Assembly (NCBI RefSeq): GCF_010723575.1
Contig: NZ_BLKZ01000001.1
Span: forward strand, 620,001-684,000
Direction of reading: 5' to 3'
From: Mycobacterium bourgelatii
Lineage (GTDB): Bacteria; Actinomycetota; Actinomycetes; Mycobacteriales; Mycobacteriaceae
DNA: 64,000 bases
A model generated the notes under the pieces. That model was not told where the DNA came from. It did no database searches and saw only the letters and a list, made by a program, of their open reading frames with translations. The position numbers were made by a program, and so were the translations under genes. Within the stretch, counting starts at the first letter, position 1, and every line of letters begins with the position of its first letter. Below, piece by piece: positions 28,917 through 40,047 of the stretch.

Positions 28917-29826
28917 CCACCTCGTCGGGCGTCAGGATGGCCGCCTCGCTCAAGTACCCCACGAACCGTTCCAGGCGTGGGTTTTGTTGCGACGCTGCGG
29001 AAAACAACCGTCGTGCTTCGTCGGCCTGTCCCCATCGGGCGTGCAGCACCGCGGACCAGAACGTTGCCTCCGGGTTGGAATCCAGCGCACTGGCGGCGTC
29101 GGCGAGCTCGTGGGCGTCCGCACCGAAATCTGGTCCGCAACGGCGTTCACCGACCACGGCGCCGTCCGGGTCGAAGACCACCCGCGACATCCGATCGAAG
29201 CCGTCGCTCAACCTCACCAGCCGGGACAGCTCATTCACGGGATCGCTGTGGTCCTCCACCCGCAAGTCGCGGATGATGCCGTCCCACGGCGCTTCAGCAC
29301 CGGCGCCGCCGCCACGGCCGGCGACCACCAACAGCGCCGCGGACTGGCTACCCCGAATATCGCCGCCGGCGTTCTCGGCGGCTGCCAAACCCGCTACCAG
29401 GCGATGGGCAAGGTCGCCGTCGGCCTGCTCGAAGCCGCGCAGCAGGGCGGGCACCACGTCGTCGTTGTCCAGCATGTTGCCCAGGGCGATCGCTTGATCG
29501 CCTACGGCGACCCCGAGGGCTCCGACGCAGCGGCGTCCGCAGTGAAACCCGATGCGCCCCTCCGTATCCAGAAACGCAACCTGGCGGATTTCCGGGTGGG
29601 TGTCCTCGTCGAGCAGCTGGTCTACTGCGTCGACCGGCGCAATGCCCGCCCGCATCAGCGCCAAACCGCGGGGACCGTAGGAGCGCAGCGCGAACGCCTG
29701 CGTGGCCGCCACCCCGACGCCGGCCTCGGCCCACGTCACTACCGAGCCCACACCCAGGTAGTGCGACTGCGATGCGATGCCGAGCTGTCCCGTGGCGGCG
29801 TCGCGAGCCAGCAGCGAAAAGGTCAC
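28891..29826 (-). CDS. DUF1028 family protein (Ntn-hydrolase-like)
   Basis: A 311-residue protein of the DUF1028 family. The N-terminus TFSLLARDAATGQLGIASQS places a Thr or Ser in the position of an Ntn-type nucleophile after the initiator residue, and VGVAATQAFALRSYGPRGLALM is a conserved block. Residues about 245-311 form a helical C-terminal extension with a TPR-like look (ATFWSAVLHARWGQADEARRLF). The GTG start lies 4 bp after the SCP2 gene stop, so it is the last gene of the minus-strand catabolic operon. DUF1028 genes commonly accompany catabolic amidohydrolase clusters; no reaction is proven. Confidence 0.85.
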   Translation of the reverse strand: MTFSLLARDAATGQLGIASQSHYLGVGSVVTWAEAGVGVAATQAFALRSYGPRGLALMRAGIAPVDAVDQLLDEDTHPEIRQVAFLDTEGRIGFHCGRRCVGALGVAVGDQAIALGNMLDNDDVVPALLRGFEQADGDLAHRLVAGLAAAENAGGDIRGSQSAALLVVAGRGGGAGAEAPWDGIIRDLRVEDHSDPVNELSRLVRLSDGFDRMSRVVFDPDGAVVGERRCGPDFGADAHELADAASALDSNPEATFWSAVLHARWGQADEARRLFSAASQQNPRLERFVGYLSEAAILTPDEVASLRDAGR

Positions 29827-29830
29827 CGCT

Positions 29831-30217
29831 TCAGAATTCGGTTTCCGCGCAGAGCTGTTCGTAGTGCTTCTTGTACTCGGCCGTCTGGGTGAGTGGCATC
29901 AACGCGGCCAACTTGGCGACGTTGCCGGTGACCTTGACCCGGCCCTCCATGAAGGCCGTCGTCGGCGCGAGCTCCCCGCGCAGCATCGCGATCGAATCGG
30001 CGTAGGAGGCCGCCATGGTGCCGTCGGCCTTAGCGTCGTCGCCCAACAACTGCTCGACCATGCGACCGTCCTGAACGTCGGCGTAATAACGGATCTCACC
30101 GCCGTCTGGGGCCTTGGTCAGGCGGTATTGCACGCGGGCCGACGCGCCGGGGCGCGGGGCGAACGCCTGCTGCAATTCACACTGCCGGTTCAGCCATTCC
30201 TGTGACACATACTTCAC
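29831..30217 (-). CDS. SCP2 sterol-binding-like domain protein
   Basis: A 128-residue protein with an SCP2-type fold: the conserved block EGRVKVTGNVAKLAALMP near residues 95-112 is the signature, where a hydrophobic tunnel binds lipids or acyl-CoA. The GTG at 30217 is supported by AGGAAGGG eight bases upstream and lies within the last codons of the molybdenum hydroxylase large-subunit gene (41-bp overlap). Longer frames in this phase are artefacts of that gene. In its operon context it may bind a hydrophobic substrate or product. Confidence 0.8.
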   Translation of the reverse strand: MKYVSQEWLNRQCELQQAFAPRPGASARVQYRLTKAPDGGEIRYYADVQDGRMVEQLLGDDAKADGTMAASYADSIAMLRGELAPTTAFMEGRVKVTGNVAKLAALMPLTQTAEYKKHYEQLCAETEF

Positions 30218-32588
30218 GTGTGTTTCCCTTCCTCTGGTCGCTCGACGGGGTGATCTGGTCCAGGGCGGCGAGTAGGCGCTCTGCGGTGATCGGCAGCGTG
30301 TCGACGACCGAAGATGCGTGTGCCTCGCCGATTTCGGTGGTGAGTGCGTCGCGGATCGCGTTGGCCAGCGCGGCGGGTACCGGGATGATTCCGCTTTCCC
30401 CGACGCCTTTGGCGCCGTTCGGGGAGAACGGCGTCGGCGTCTCGAGGTGCACCAGCTCGACCGGGGGCACGTTGGCCGGCAGCGGCGGAAAGTAGTCCCA
30501 CAGCGACTCCACCACCGGCCGGCCGTCGTCGGTGTACGGGAGTCGCTCGTAGAGGGCCGCGCCGATGCCCTGGGCGACGCCGCCAACGATCTGGGCCTCG
30601 ACGTTGTCCGGGTTGAGCTGTACGCCGCAGTCGTGCCCGAAGACGAGTCGCCGAATGCTCACCGTCCCGGTGTCGCGGTCGATCTCGACGACCGCGGCCA
30701 CGGCACCGTAGGAGAACGCGAACGCGCGCGGATCGTGCGTATACGACGCTTCCAGGTACGGCTCGAAGTCGGGCGGCAGGTCCTTGGCGTGATACGCCGC
30801 CGCGGCGACGTCCTGGAGGGAGATGCTGGTCCCAGATCCGTTGCTGAACAGGCCGGTTGCTTCCTCAAGGTCCGCGGGATCGACCTCCAACAGGTGCGCG
30901 GCCAGTACCCGCAGCCGTTCGCGAAGCTTGCGCGCGGCCAGCATCACCGACGATCCGGCCACGCCGGCGCCCCGGCTACCTCCGCTGCCGTATCCGGTGT
31001 ACGGACAGGCCAAGGTGTCTCCGTAGACCACCGACACCGCGGCCAGGTCGACACCCAGTTCGTCGGCGGTGATCTGGGCGAGCACCGTCTCGAGTCCCTG
31101 CCCCATCGGCACCTGGCCGGTCAACACGGTGACCGATCCCGAAGCGTCCATGCGTACTACGGCCCGATCGTGACCCGCGTTGTTGATCCCCATCATTGCC
31201 GCCGTGAGCGACGGGCCGAAGTTGCTGGCCTCCAGATAACATGCGACTCCCGCACCGACCAGGTGCCCGGCAGCGCGGGCGCTGGCCAGGTCATCCTGCA
31301 ATTGCCGCCAATCAACCTCGGAGGCGACAAGGTCGAGCAACTCGCCGTAACGTCCGCTGTCCAGGCACATCATCGCCGCCGTCCAATACGGCAACTCGTC
31401 GGGACGTAGCAGGTTGCGCCGGCGGATATCGAGGGGATCGATCCCCAGCAGCCGCGCACCCTCATCCATCGCCCGCTCGATCGCGAAAGTCGCTTCAGGC
31501 ATACCGAAGCCGCGATACGCCCCGATCGGTGTCTTGTTGGTCACCACGCCCACCAGTTCGGACAGCGCGTCCGCGACGCGGTAGGGGCCCAGGACCATGG
31601 CCGCGGCGACGACGCCGGTGCCCAGGCCCACCATGTACGGTGTGGCGCCGCAGTCCAGCAGCACGGTGGCCCGCAGCCCGGATATCGTTGCGTCGGAGGT
31701 GAATCCGACTTCCAGATCGATCACCGTGCCGCGGCCGTGCACGGTGGCGGTGAACGCCTCGGCACGGCTCTCCACCCAGCGGACGGGGCGGCCGACGGCT
31801 CGCGCGGCGAACGCTACCAACGTCTCCTCGATGTAGGCGCACGCCTTGTTGCCGAATGCACCGCCGATGTCGGGACACTGCACCCGGACCCGACTTTCGG
31901 GAACCCGCAGGGTCGCCGCCAGCGACGCTTTCACCTGATGCGGCGACTGCGTCGAGGTCCACACCGTGACCGACTCCCGGGTGATACCCCAGGCCGCGCG
32001 CACCCCGCGGGTCTCCAGCGACAGGCCCGCCACCCGGTCGTTGACATAGCGGCCGCTGACCACCACCGCCGCGTCGGCCAGTGCCGCCGCGACATCGCCG
32101 GCCTCAAAGCGCGTGCGCCCGAAGACGTTGTCGGTCCAATCGTCGTACAGCAACGGCCGACTGGTGGCGGACGGTTCGACGACGGGTGGCAGCGTTTCGT
32201 AACGGACGTCGACGAGCTCGGCGGCGTCCTCGGCGAGATAGGCGTCGTCGGCGATGACGGCGGCGATCGGCTCGCCGACGTAACGGACCCGATCCGTGGC
32301 CAGGCACCAGGTCGGTGCCTCGCGTTGGACCTGCGCACTCCACATCATGCCCATCGGCTCGGTTGCCGCGCGCACCTCCGCTCCGACGAGGACGGCGCGC
32401 ACGCCGGGCGCGGCGGCGGCTCGCGCGGTGTCCACCGAGATGAACGCATGCGGCTCGCGGGATCGAACGATCACCAAATACAGCTCGCCGGAGAGGCTTT
32501 CGTCGGCAAGATAACGTCCGCCACCCGCGGCCAGCCGGGGCAGGTGCACCCCGGGTGCTGATCGGCCGACGTGGCGTGACTGGTTCAT
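30177..32588 (-). CDS. Molybdenum hydroxylase large subunit (xanthine dehydrogenase/CoxL family)
   Basis: An 803-residue molybdopterin-cytosine-dinucleotide-type catalytic subunit. Visible family motifs are PHQVKASLAATL, GGAFGNKACAYIEE, the active-site loop PIGAYRGFGMPEA, GQGLETVLAQITADELGV and the C-terminal GAKGVGESGIIP with the catalytic Glu. The loop AYRGFG is not AYRCSFR, so this is not a form I CO dehydrogenase; it is a hydroxylase of some heterocycle, aldehyde or aromatic. The ATG at 32588 overlaps the small-subunit stop (ATGA), fixing the start. It is third in the order medium-small-large. The substrate is unknown. Confidence 0.93.
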   Translation of the reverse strand: MNQSRHVGRSAPGVHLPRLAAGGGRYLADESLSGELYLVIVRSREPHAFISVDTARAAAAPGVRAVLVGAEVRAATEPMGMMWSAQVQREAPTWCLATDRVRYVGEPIAAVIADDAYLAEDAAELVDVRYETLPPVVEPSATSRPLLYDDWTDNVFGRTRFEAGDVAAALADAAVVVSGRYVNDRVAGLSLETRGVRAAWGITRESVTVWTSTQSPHQVKASLAATLRVPESRVRVQCPDIGGAFGNKACAYIEETLVAFAARAVGRPVRWVESRAEAFTATVHGRGTVIDLEVGFTSDATISGLRATVLLDCGATPYMVGLGTGVVAAAMVLGPYRVADALSELVGVVTNKTPIGAYRGFGMPEATFAIERAMDEGARLLGIDPLDIRRRNLLRPDELPYWTAAMMCLDSGRYGELLDLVASEVDWRQLQDDLASARAAGHLVGAGVACYLEASNFGPSLTAAMMGINNAGHDRAVVRMDASGSVTVLTGQVPMGQGLETVLAQITADELGVDLAAVSVVYGDTLACPYTGYGSGGSRGAGVAGSSVMLAARKLRERLRVLAAHLLEVDPADLEEATGLFSNGSGTSISLQDVAAAAYHAKDLPPDFEPYLEASYTHDPRAFAFSYGAVAAVVEIDRDTGTVSIRRLVFGHDCGVQLNPDNVEAQIVGGVAQGIGAALYERLPYTDDGRPVVESLWDYFPPLPANVPPVELVHLETPTPFSPNGAKGVGESGIIPVPAALANAIRDALTTEIGEAHASSVVDTLPITAERLLAALDQITPSSDQRKGNTREVCVTGMAEPAV

Positions 32589-33082
32589 CGGCTCTGCTCG
32601 ACGATCGCGGCGGCGACCAGTTCCTGCGCTGCGGCCAGAATGGGCGTGTAACCCGTACAGCGACACAGCGACGAGGCCAGCCGATCACGCAGTTCGGCCT
32701 GGGTCGGTCGGGCACCGGCGTCGACCTCGGCGAGCAGTTCTTCCAGCAGCACGACGAACCCCGGCGTGCAGAAGCCGCACTGCAACGCTCGGTGCCGCAC
32801 CAGGCATGCCTGCACGGGTGACGGCCCCGGCGCGCGGTTCAGACCCTCGATCGTGACGACGTCGCAGTCCGCGGCCTGCACCGCCAACGTCAAACATGCT
32901 CGCGCGGAGCGGGAATCAATCAGCACGTTGCAGCTGCCGCACAGCCCCTGGCCGCAGCCGACGTGGGTGCCGGTAAGGCCGAGTCGGTCCCGCAGGAAGT
33001 CGACCAGCGACATCCGGGGTGGCACGCAGGCCCGCACGGTCCGCCCGTTCACCCGCATTTCGATGTCCAGGTCGCTCGTCAC
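32585..33082 (-). CDS. Molybdenum hydroxylase iron-sulphur small subunit
   Basis: A 165-residue subunit with two 2Fe-2S clusters that carries electrons from the molybdenum site to FAD. The N-terminal plant-type cluster uses Cys43, Cys48, Cys51 and Cys63 (GCGQGLCGSC); the C-terminal cluster uses QCGFCTPGF and SLCRCTGY, the standard CGxC and CRC pattern. The GTG start overlaps the medium-subunit stop (GTGA), and its own stop overlaps the large-subunit ATG. The length is typical. Confidence 0.96.
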   Translation of the reverse strand: MTSDLDIEMRVNGRTVRACVPPRMSLVDFLRDRLGLTGTHVGCGQGLCGSCNVLIDSRSARACLTLAVQAADCDVVTIEGLNRAPGPSPVQACLVRHRALQCGFCTPGFVVLLEELLAEVDAGARPTQAELRDRLASSLCRCTGYTPILAAAQELVAAAIVEQSR

Positions 33083-33936
33083 GGCAACTCCCGTCGGACT
33101 CGTTCCAGCAGTCGGGCGACGACCCGAGTCGCCAGCCGGCGGCGATGCTGCGCGGAACAGTGCGCGTCGCTGTGAAATTCGAGATCGCCGGCGTAGGCGC
33201 GGCTGGCCTCCGCCACTGCGGCGTCATCGAGCCGCCCATGAAGGGCGGCAGTGATCGACGGGCCGGCCAACACCGGCACCTGGCCCGCACCGCCGGTGGC
33301 GATGCGAATGTCGACGACTTCGCCGTCAGCGATTCGCGCGTTGACCGCGGCACTGAGCAGCGGGGTGTCGCCGGCGCCGCGCAGGGTGACCTCGTCGAAG
33401 AATCCGATGCCCATGGGCCGGTGGAAGATTGCCGTGTGCAACAACTCGTCGGAGCGCAATGCCGTTTGATGCGGAGCGACAAAGAACTCTTCGGCGGGGA
33501 TCCGCCTGAATCCGAGGGAGGAGGCGGCGACGATCTCGCCGCCGAGAGCGAGCAGGCAGATACCGAGTTCGGCCGCGGGGTTGGCATGGGCGAGGCTGCC
33601 GCAGATGGTGCCCCGATTGCGGGTGGTCACCTTGCCGACCCGGGGGAGCGCTTGCGCCAAGATTCCGAATTCGCGTATCCCGGTGTACTGTTCGGCGCCA
33701 CGCTGGGTGACGGCGGCTCCGACCTGAAGGCCGGTCGGCGTTGCGTACAACCCGTGCAGGCCGGTGATGCCGGTGACGCAGACCAGGCGCCGCGGCCGGT
33801 CAAGCCGCCGAACCAACAACGGCAGCAGGCTCTGGCCACCGGCGAGAATGCGTGTCCCCGACGGGTCTTGGGCCAGCGCCGCGCAGGCCTCGTCTTCGGA
33901 CTTGGCCGCCAGATAGTCGAATGAGGCCGGGTGCAT
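33079..33936 (-). CDS. Molybdenum hydroxylase FAD-binding medium subunit
   Basis: A 285-residue FAD subunit of the CoxM/CutM type. The first flavin motif is RILAGGQSLLPLLV (about residues 28-41) and the second TICGSLAHANPAAELG, where TICG replaces the more common TIGG. The C-terminal domain has the usual DTPLLSAAVNARI and GGAGQVPVLAG. I placed the start at ATG 33936; longer frames run into the hydrolase gene. It lies 2 bp after that gene, so the two are co-translated. It completes the three-subunit hydroxylase. Confidence 0.93.
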   Translation of the reverse strand: MHPASFDYLAAKSEDEACAALAQDPSGTRILAGGQSLLPLLVRRLDRPRRLVCVTGITGLHGLYATPTGLQVGAAVTQRGAEQYTGIREFGILAQALPRVGKVTTRNRGTICGSLAHANPAAELGICLLALGGEIVAASSLGFRRIPAEEFFVAPHQTALRSDELLHTAIFHRPMGIGFFDEVTLRGAGDTPLLSAAVNARIADGEVVDIRIATGGAGQVPVLAGPSITAALHGRLDDAAVAEASRAYAGDLEFHSDAHCSAQHRRRLATRVVARLLERVRRELP

Positions 33937-33938
33937 TG

Positions 33939-34742
33939 TCAATCCGGTAACTGCGCGGCGACCAGGCGTGCGATCAGAGCGGGGTCCTCGAGATGGGCGA
34001 GGTGGCCTCGCCCGGCGAGCACTTGGCAGCGGGTGCCGAGCGAGTCCGCCAGCACCGCAGCGCGTTCCGGCGGGCACGTCTGGTCGTGTTCGCCCGCCAG
34101 CACCAAGGCGGGCGCGCGCACCCGCGTCGCGGTGTCGGTGATATCGGCAGAAAATGCTTCGCGCAGTATTGATTCCGCGACAGCTGGGTCGTTTCGCGCG
34201 GCCAGTCGCGCGGCTTCGTCCAGCAAGATCGCGTCGGTGCCGGGCGCGAAACTTACCGCGGCCATTTTTTGAAAGAATGCCAGGCTTCCGAGTTCGCGGA
34301 GTTCGGCGGTCACCCCGTCGGGGTCGATCAGGTCCGCGACCGTCAACGCGCCGCCGATGACCGCCACCGACCGGATTCGGTACTGGGCCTGGGCGGCTAT
34401 CGAAAGGCACACCGACGCGCCGAACGACGCCCCGACCAAGTGGGCATAGTGGATGTCCAACCCGTCCATCGCCGCCTCGACGTCGGCGGCATAGTCAGCG
34501 ACGCCGTAGGACTCGCCGGGTTGGGAGTTCCCGTGTCCGCGTAGATCGACGGCGACTGTGGTGCGATCGTTGAAGTGATTCATCACCGGCACCCACTGGT
34601 GGGCGGCGCCGTTGATGTGATGGATGAACACGACCGGCTCGGCTTCGCTGTCTTGCACCTGCCGCAGGCCCGACACGGTACCGGCCGGACCAGGCACCGA
34701 AAAGCGTTCCATCGCGGCCACTTCCCGGGCGTCGAGTCTCAT
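33939..34742 (-). CDS. Alpha/beta hydrolase
   Basis: A 267-residue alpha/beta-hydrolase-fold protein. VVFIHHINGAAHQWVPV forms the oxyanion region, the nucleophile elbow is LVGASFGASVCL (G-x-S-x-G), the acid lies in VLAGEHDQTCPPE, and the catalytic His is in GRGHLAHLEDP. It resembles ring-cleavage-product or ester hydrolases; the substrate cannot be told. The ATG at 34742 overlaps the stop of the NTF2-like gene (ATGA), and the medium subunit of the hydroxylase follows after 2 bp. Confidence 0.9.
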   Translation of the reverse strand: MRLDAREVAAMERFSVPGPAGTVSGLRQVQDSEAEPVVFIHHINGAAHQWVPVMNHFNDRTTVAVDLRGHGNSQPGESYGVADYAADVEAAMDGLDIHYAHLVGASFGASVCLSIAAQAQYRIRSVAVIGGALTVADLIDPDGVTAELRELGSLAFFQKMAAVSFAPGTDAILLDEAARLAARNDPAVAESILREAFSADITDTATRVRAPALVLAGEHDQTCPPERAAVLADSLGTRCQVLAGRGHLAHLEDPALIARLVAAQLPD

Positions 34743-35179
34743 AGGCCACCCATCTGGTTGGGCACGTGAGTGGAGAAGTGGGCGTGCACGAGTTCCCACT
34801 TGCCCGCACGGCGGCGCCAGATCTCGGTGGCGCGCATGCCGGCGTTGAAACTGCCCAGGTTTCCGAAGTCGGCCTGATAGCGGCTCAGGTAGGTAACCCA
34901 TGCGGCGTCACCGACCACCTCGACACGCTCGTCGCGTAGGTCCGCGCTCATGGCCTGCCCGCCCATCGCGGCGGACAGCATGTCCCACAGCGCGGCGATG
35001 TGATCCTGGCCGATGTACACCGAGCCGTTGAGGTTGTACCAGACCAACTCGTCGGGTACCGCCGTCACATGGTCCCGCAGATAACTCGAGTCGAGTGGGC
35101 CGTTGGCATCGACGAATTCGCGATGCAGCCGCAGGACCTCCTGGGCGTCGTGATCCAGCACGGTATCGGTGTCGGTCAT
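34739..35179 (-). CDS. NTF2-like (SnoaL) family protein
   Basis: A 146-residue protein with the cone-shaped NTF2-like fold: YIGQDHIAALWDMLSAAM, an aromatic-rich middle, and the ending EIWRRRAGKWELVHAHFS (core WRRRAGKWELVHAHFS) are typical. Members include small isomerases, dehydratases and limonene-epoxide-type hydrolases, so it may process a product of the neighbouring oxidoreductases. It starts at ATG 35179, 39 bp after the LLM gene, and its stop overlaps the alpha/beta hydrolase ATG. Confidence 0.85.
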   Translation of the reverse strand: MTDTDTVLDHDAQEVLRLHREFVDANGPLDSSYLRDHVTAVPDELVWYNLNGSVYIGQDHIAALWDMLSAAMGGQAMSADLRDERVEVVGDAAWVTYLSRYQADFGNLGSFNAGMRATEIWRRRAGKWELVHAHFSTHVPNQMGGL

Positions 35180-35218
35180 CTAGGTTCCGTCCTTCGGGTC
35201 AGGGCCGCTATGGCCTAC

Positions 35219-36205
35219 CTATGACTTGGCGGCGAGCAGTGGACGACACTCGGACAGCTGCCGGATCAGCGCCGGCAACTGGTCGGGGGGCGCGAACGGC
35301 GCGATGGCGATCTCGTCGATGCCGGTCTCGGCGTACGCCTGCAGCGCATCGGCGAGCCCATCAGGCGGGCAGACCATCGCGACCCCGTCGACGACCTCGG
35401 GAGTGAACACCTTGACCGCTTCGAACGGACCGCCCCGCTCGATCGCTTCCACCAATGCACCGGCCGGAATTGCGCCCGCGGCAAGGTATTCCGTGGTCGC
35501 GGCGTCAAAAGTGGACAACAGCGCGGCAACCTGCGTACACGCCTTTGCCATGTTGTCGGTGATGAAAGCGGCAACCACGGCAGAGATCCGAAAGCTCTCC
35601 CGGGGCCGCCCGGCATCGGCGAGGATCGCCTCGACCCGCTGCACCGTGTCGGCCAGATACTTCCGTGAGGAGCCGGCGCTCAGGCAGACGCCGTCGGCGT
35701 AGCGGGCGGCCGCCTCGACCATGCGGGGACGCACCGCCATGATGTCCAGCGGCGGGGGAGCGGCCAGTGGGTTGAGTTTGTACTGCTCGAAGCGAAACCC
35801 TGGGAAGTCGGCGGTGAGGTCGCCGCCGGCCAGTGCGGTTGACAGCGCCCGGTGCAGCGCGATCGTCGAATTGACCGGCTTCTCAATCGATTTGCCGAGC
35901 TTGGCGATCATGTCGGGCACGCCCGTGCCGATCGCGGCGCGCACCCGGCCGGGTGCGATCTCGGCCAGCGAGGCGAGCTCCATGGCCGTCAGGCCGGGAT
36001 GACGGCCCGCCGCGCTGATGCCCATGAGCACCACCTCCAGCCGCTCGGTTTCGCGCAGGAACACCGTCGCCGGCACCACTGCGTCGTGCGCGCAGATGTG
36101 CTCGGCGTACCAGAGGCCGTCGAACCCGCACTCGTCGGCGGCGCGGACCGTCGGCAGGCTGGCCAGAATCCCGCCAAAACCAGTGAACGACAAGCTAAGT
36201 CGCAC
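35219..36205 (-). CDS. LLM-class flavin/F420-dependent oxidoreductase
   Basis: A 328-residue luciferase-like TIM-barrel protein. SLSFTGFGGILASLP at the N-terminus, GFDGLWYAEHICAHD, and TAMELASLAEIAPGRVRAAIGTG (core EIAPGRVRAAIGTG, about residues 90-103) are family features; the C-terminal barrel ends in TGIDEIAIAP. In mycobacteria most such enzymes use F420, but FMN-dependent monooxygenases exist too. I chose the GTG at 36205 with AAAAGG upstream, rather than the longer frame to 36253. It is the first gene of an eight-gene minus-strand operon and divergent from a TetR gene. Confidence 0.88.
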   Translation of the reverse strand: MRLSLSFTGFGGILASLPTVRAADECGFDGLWYAEHICAHDAVVPATVFLRETERLEVVLMGISAAGRHPGLTAMELASLAEIAPGRVRAAIGTGVPDMIAKLGKSIEKPVNSTIALHRALSTALAGGDLTADFPGFRFEQYKLNPLAAPPPLDIMAVRPRMVEAAARYADGVCLSAGSSRKYLADTVQRVEAILADAGRPRESFRISAVVAAFITDNMAKACTQVAALLSTFDAATTEYLAAGAIPAGALVEAIERGGPFEAVKVFTPEVVDGVAMVCPPDGLADALQAYAETGIDEIAIAPFAPPDQLPALIRQLSECRPLLAAKS

Positions 36206-36285
36206 GATGACAGACCTTTTCTGTTGAGCTTCTTCGGTGTCGTGGGCTGGCACTACCAGCGGCTGCGTAGCTCACGTAACTATAT

Positions 36286-36339
36286 GTGTGACACGATGTC
36301 AACAATTATGTCGCAATTTCCGTCGCGACCGTGTGACAC
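36286..36339. promoter_or_regulatory. Repeated GTGTGACAC elements between divergent LLM and TetR genes
   Basis: The 185-bp gap 36206-36390 holds GTGTGACAC at 36286-36294 and again at 36331-36339. The first copy forms a dyad TGACA-CGA-TGTCA at 36289-36301. These are the best candidates for the operator of the adjacent TetR protein. No convincing -35/-10 pair was found for either direction. Confidence 0.5.
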
Positions 36340-36390
36340 TAGGGTGAACATCGCGTTGTTCGACTCGATCTGCTGAAAGAGGCGCCCGAC

Positions 36391-37016
36391 TTGCCCAACC
36401 GACAGAGCGATCTGCAGGCGCGTCGGCGCGCAAATCGGCGTGACGCTCGCCGCCGGTTGCTCGACGCCGCTCATGGCCTGCTCGAGCAGCGGCCGTGGGC
36501 GGAGATTTCGCTGGACGACATCACCTCCGCCGCCGAGGTGGCACGCACGGCCTTTTATCGCCACTTCGAGGACCGCCAGCACCTGTTGATGGCGATGCTC
36601 GACGACGTCGGTCTGGAGTTGGACCACGTCGCCGACGACTGGATGGCCGAATCCGATGATCCGGTCGCCGAACTGCGCCGCAGCCTGGAAAACCTGACAT
36701 CGATATTCGTCGAACACGGCAGGTTGATCCAGGCGATCTCCGACACCGCTCGCCACGACCCGGAGATCGGTGCCCTCTACCAGGCCCTCGCGGACCGACT
36801 CGCTGCCGCGACCGCGCGGCGCATCAAAGCCGACATCGACGCCGGACGCAGCCAGGTCACCGAGGCCGACGAGGTCGCCCGCGCCCTGACGTGGATGAAC
36901 GAGCGGTATCTGCTGGACCGCTTCGGGCAGCCTCCGTTCGGCGACCCGACCGCGGCCACCACCGCCCTGATCACGGTGTGGGTCAACACCCTTTACGGCC
37001 CGCCACCCGCGCGGCG

Positions 37017-37020
<4 letters not shown>
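36391..37020 (+). CDS. TetR-family regulator (EthR-like C-terminal domain)
   Basis: A 209-residue TetR protein. The basic arm RRRANRRDARRRLLDAA precedes the helix-turn-helix ISLDDITSAAEVARTAFYRHF, with recognition helix VARTAFYRHFEDR near residues 49-61. The ligand domain has the EthR-type ending YLLDRFGQPPF. The start is TTG 36391, preceded by GAAAGAGG; no ATG or GTG gives a full basic arm. Its stop overlaps the amidohydrolase GTG (GTGA). The divergent layout suggests it controls both the LLM-hydroxylase operon and the amidohydrolase. Confidence 0.88.
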
Positions 37021-39412
<2,392 letters not shown>

Positions 39413-39416
39413 GCGT

Positions 39417-39890
39417 TCAGAACAACTCGGACTGCATTCCGTCGCACTCTTCGAACATCAGCCAGGTACGGCTGGCCCGGACGCCGGCCAAGCTGTGGAT
39501 CTGCTCGAGCACCACATCACGCAGGGTCGCGTTATCGGGCGTGCGTACCACGACAAGGACGTCGAAGTCGCCACCGACCAAAGCGAACCGCTCGACGTAA
39601 CGCAGTGTCTTCAGTTTCTGCGAGAGCCCGCGCCAGGAGTCCTGCTGGATGGACAATGCGATGAGCGCAGAGGTCGCGAAACCCGCTTTCTCCAAGTTGA
39701 TTCGCGCGGTGAAGCCTTCGATGACGCCTGCCCGTTCGAGTCGCTCGACGCGCGCGTAGACGTGAGTCCGGGACACATGCGCCCGCTGCGCGAGGGCCAG
39801 CATCGAGATTCGTCCGTCCTTGACCAGTTCCCGGATCAGCCGCCGGTCCACCTCGTCAAGCTGAACCCGGGAGGGGGCTGTGTCGGCCAT
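39417..39890 (-). CDS. Lrp/AsnC-family regulator
   Basis: A 157-residue Lrp-type regulator: an N-terminal helix-turn-helix (LDEVDRRLIRELVKDGRISM, then LAQRAHVSRTHVYARVERL with core HVSRTHVYARVERL) and a C-terminal RAM effector domain (VGGDFDVLVVVRTPD, the ligand-binding glycine segment). It is divergent from bkdA and convergent with the amino acid dehydrogenase, the layout of BkdR-type activators that respond to branched-chain amino acids. Direct control of both flanking units is inference. Confidence 0.92.
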   Translation of the reverse strand: MADTAPSRVQLDEVDRRLIRELVKDGRISMLALAQRAHVSRTHVYARVERLERAGVIEGFTARINLEKAGFATSALIALSIQQDSWRGLSQKLKTLRYVERFALVGGDFDVLVVVRTPDNATLRDVVLEQIHSLAGVRASRTWLMFEECDGMQSELF

Positions 39891-40047
39891 GTGTCCACCG
39901 CCTCGTATCGGTCGCCGGAAAAGGTGAACAATATGCCGCTGAATCGCCTAATGGCAAGAAATATGTGCGCTTCTGCGGCGCTAGTGTTGTCATACGTACT
40001 GGACTGCCCGAGTATCGATTGACAAGTAGCTGTCTCGGGAGGCGATC
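39891..40047. other. Divergent Lrp-bkdA intergenic region
   Basis: 157 bp without a gene. It is markedly more A/T-rich than its surroundings (for example around 39925-39968), which suits Lrp binding. GGGAGG at 40037-40042, five bases before the GTG, is the bkdA ribosome binding site. No promoter pair stands out clearly. Confidence 0.5.

Noticed and set aside
29831..30586. 251-codon version of the SCP2 protein
   Set aside because: The upstream part is in the shadow of the hydroxylase large subunit; GTG 30217 has AGGAAGGG in front.
30177..33936. Carbon monoxide dehydrogenase (coxMSL)
   Set aside because: The large subunit lacks the AYRCSFR loop of form I enzymes.
36891..37016. N-terminal extension of the amidohydrolase
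   Set aside because: It lies inside the TetR gene in another frame; the GTGA overlap at 37017 is the natural start.
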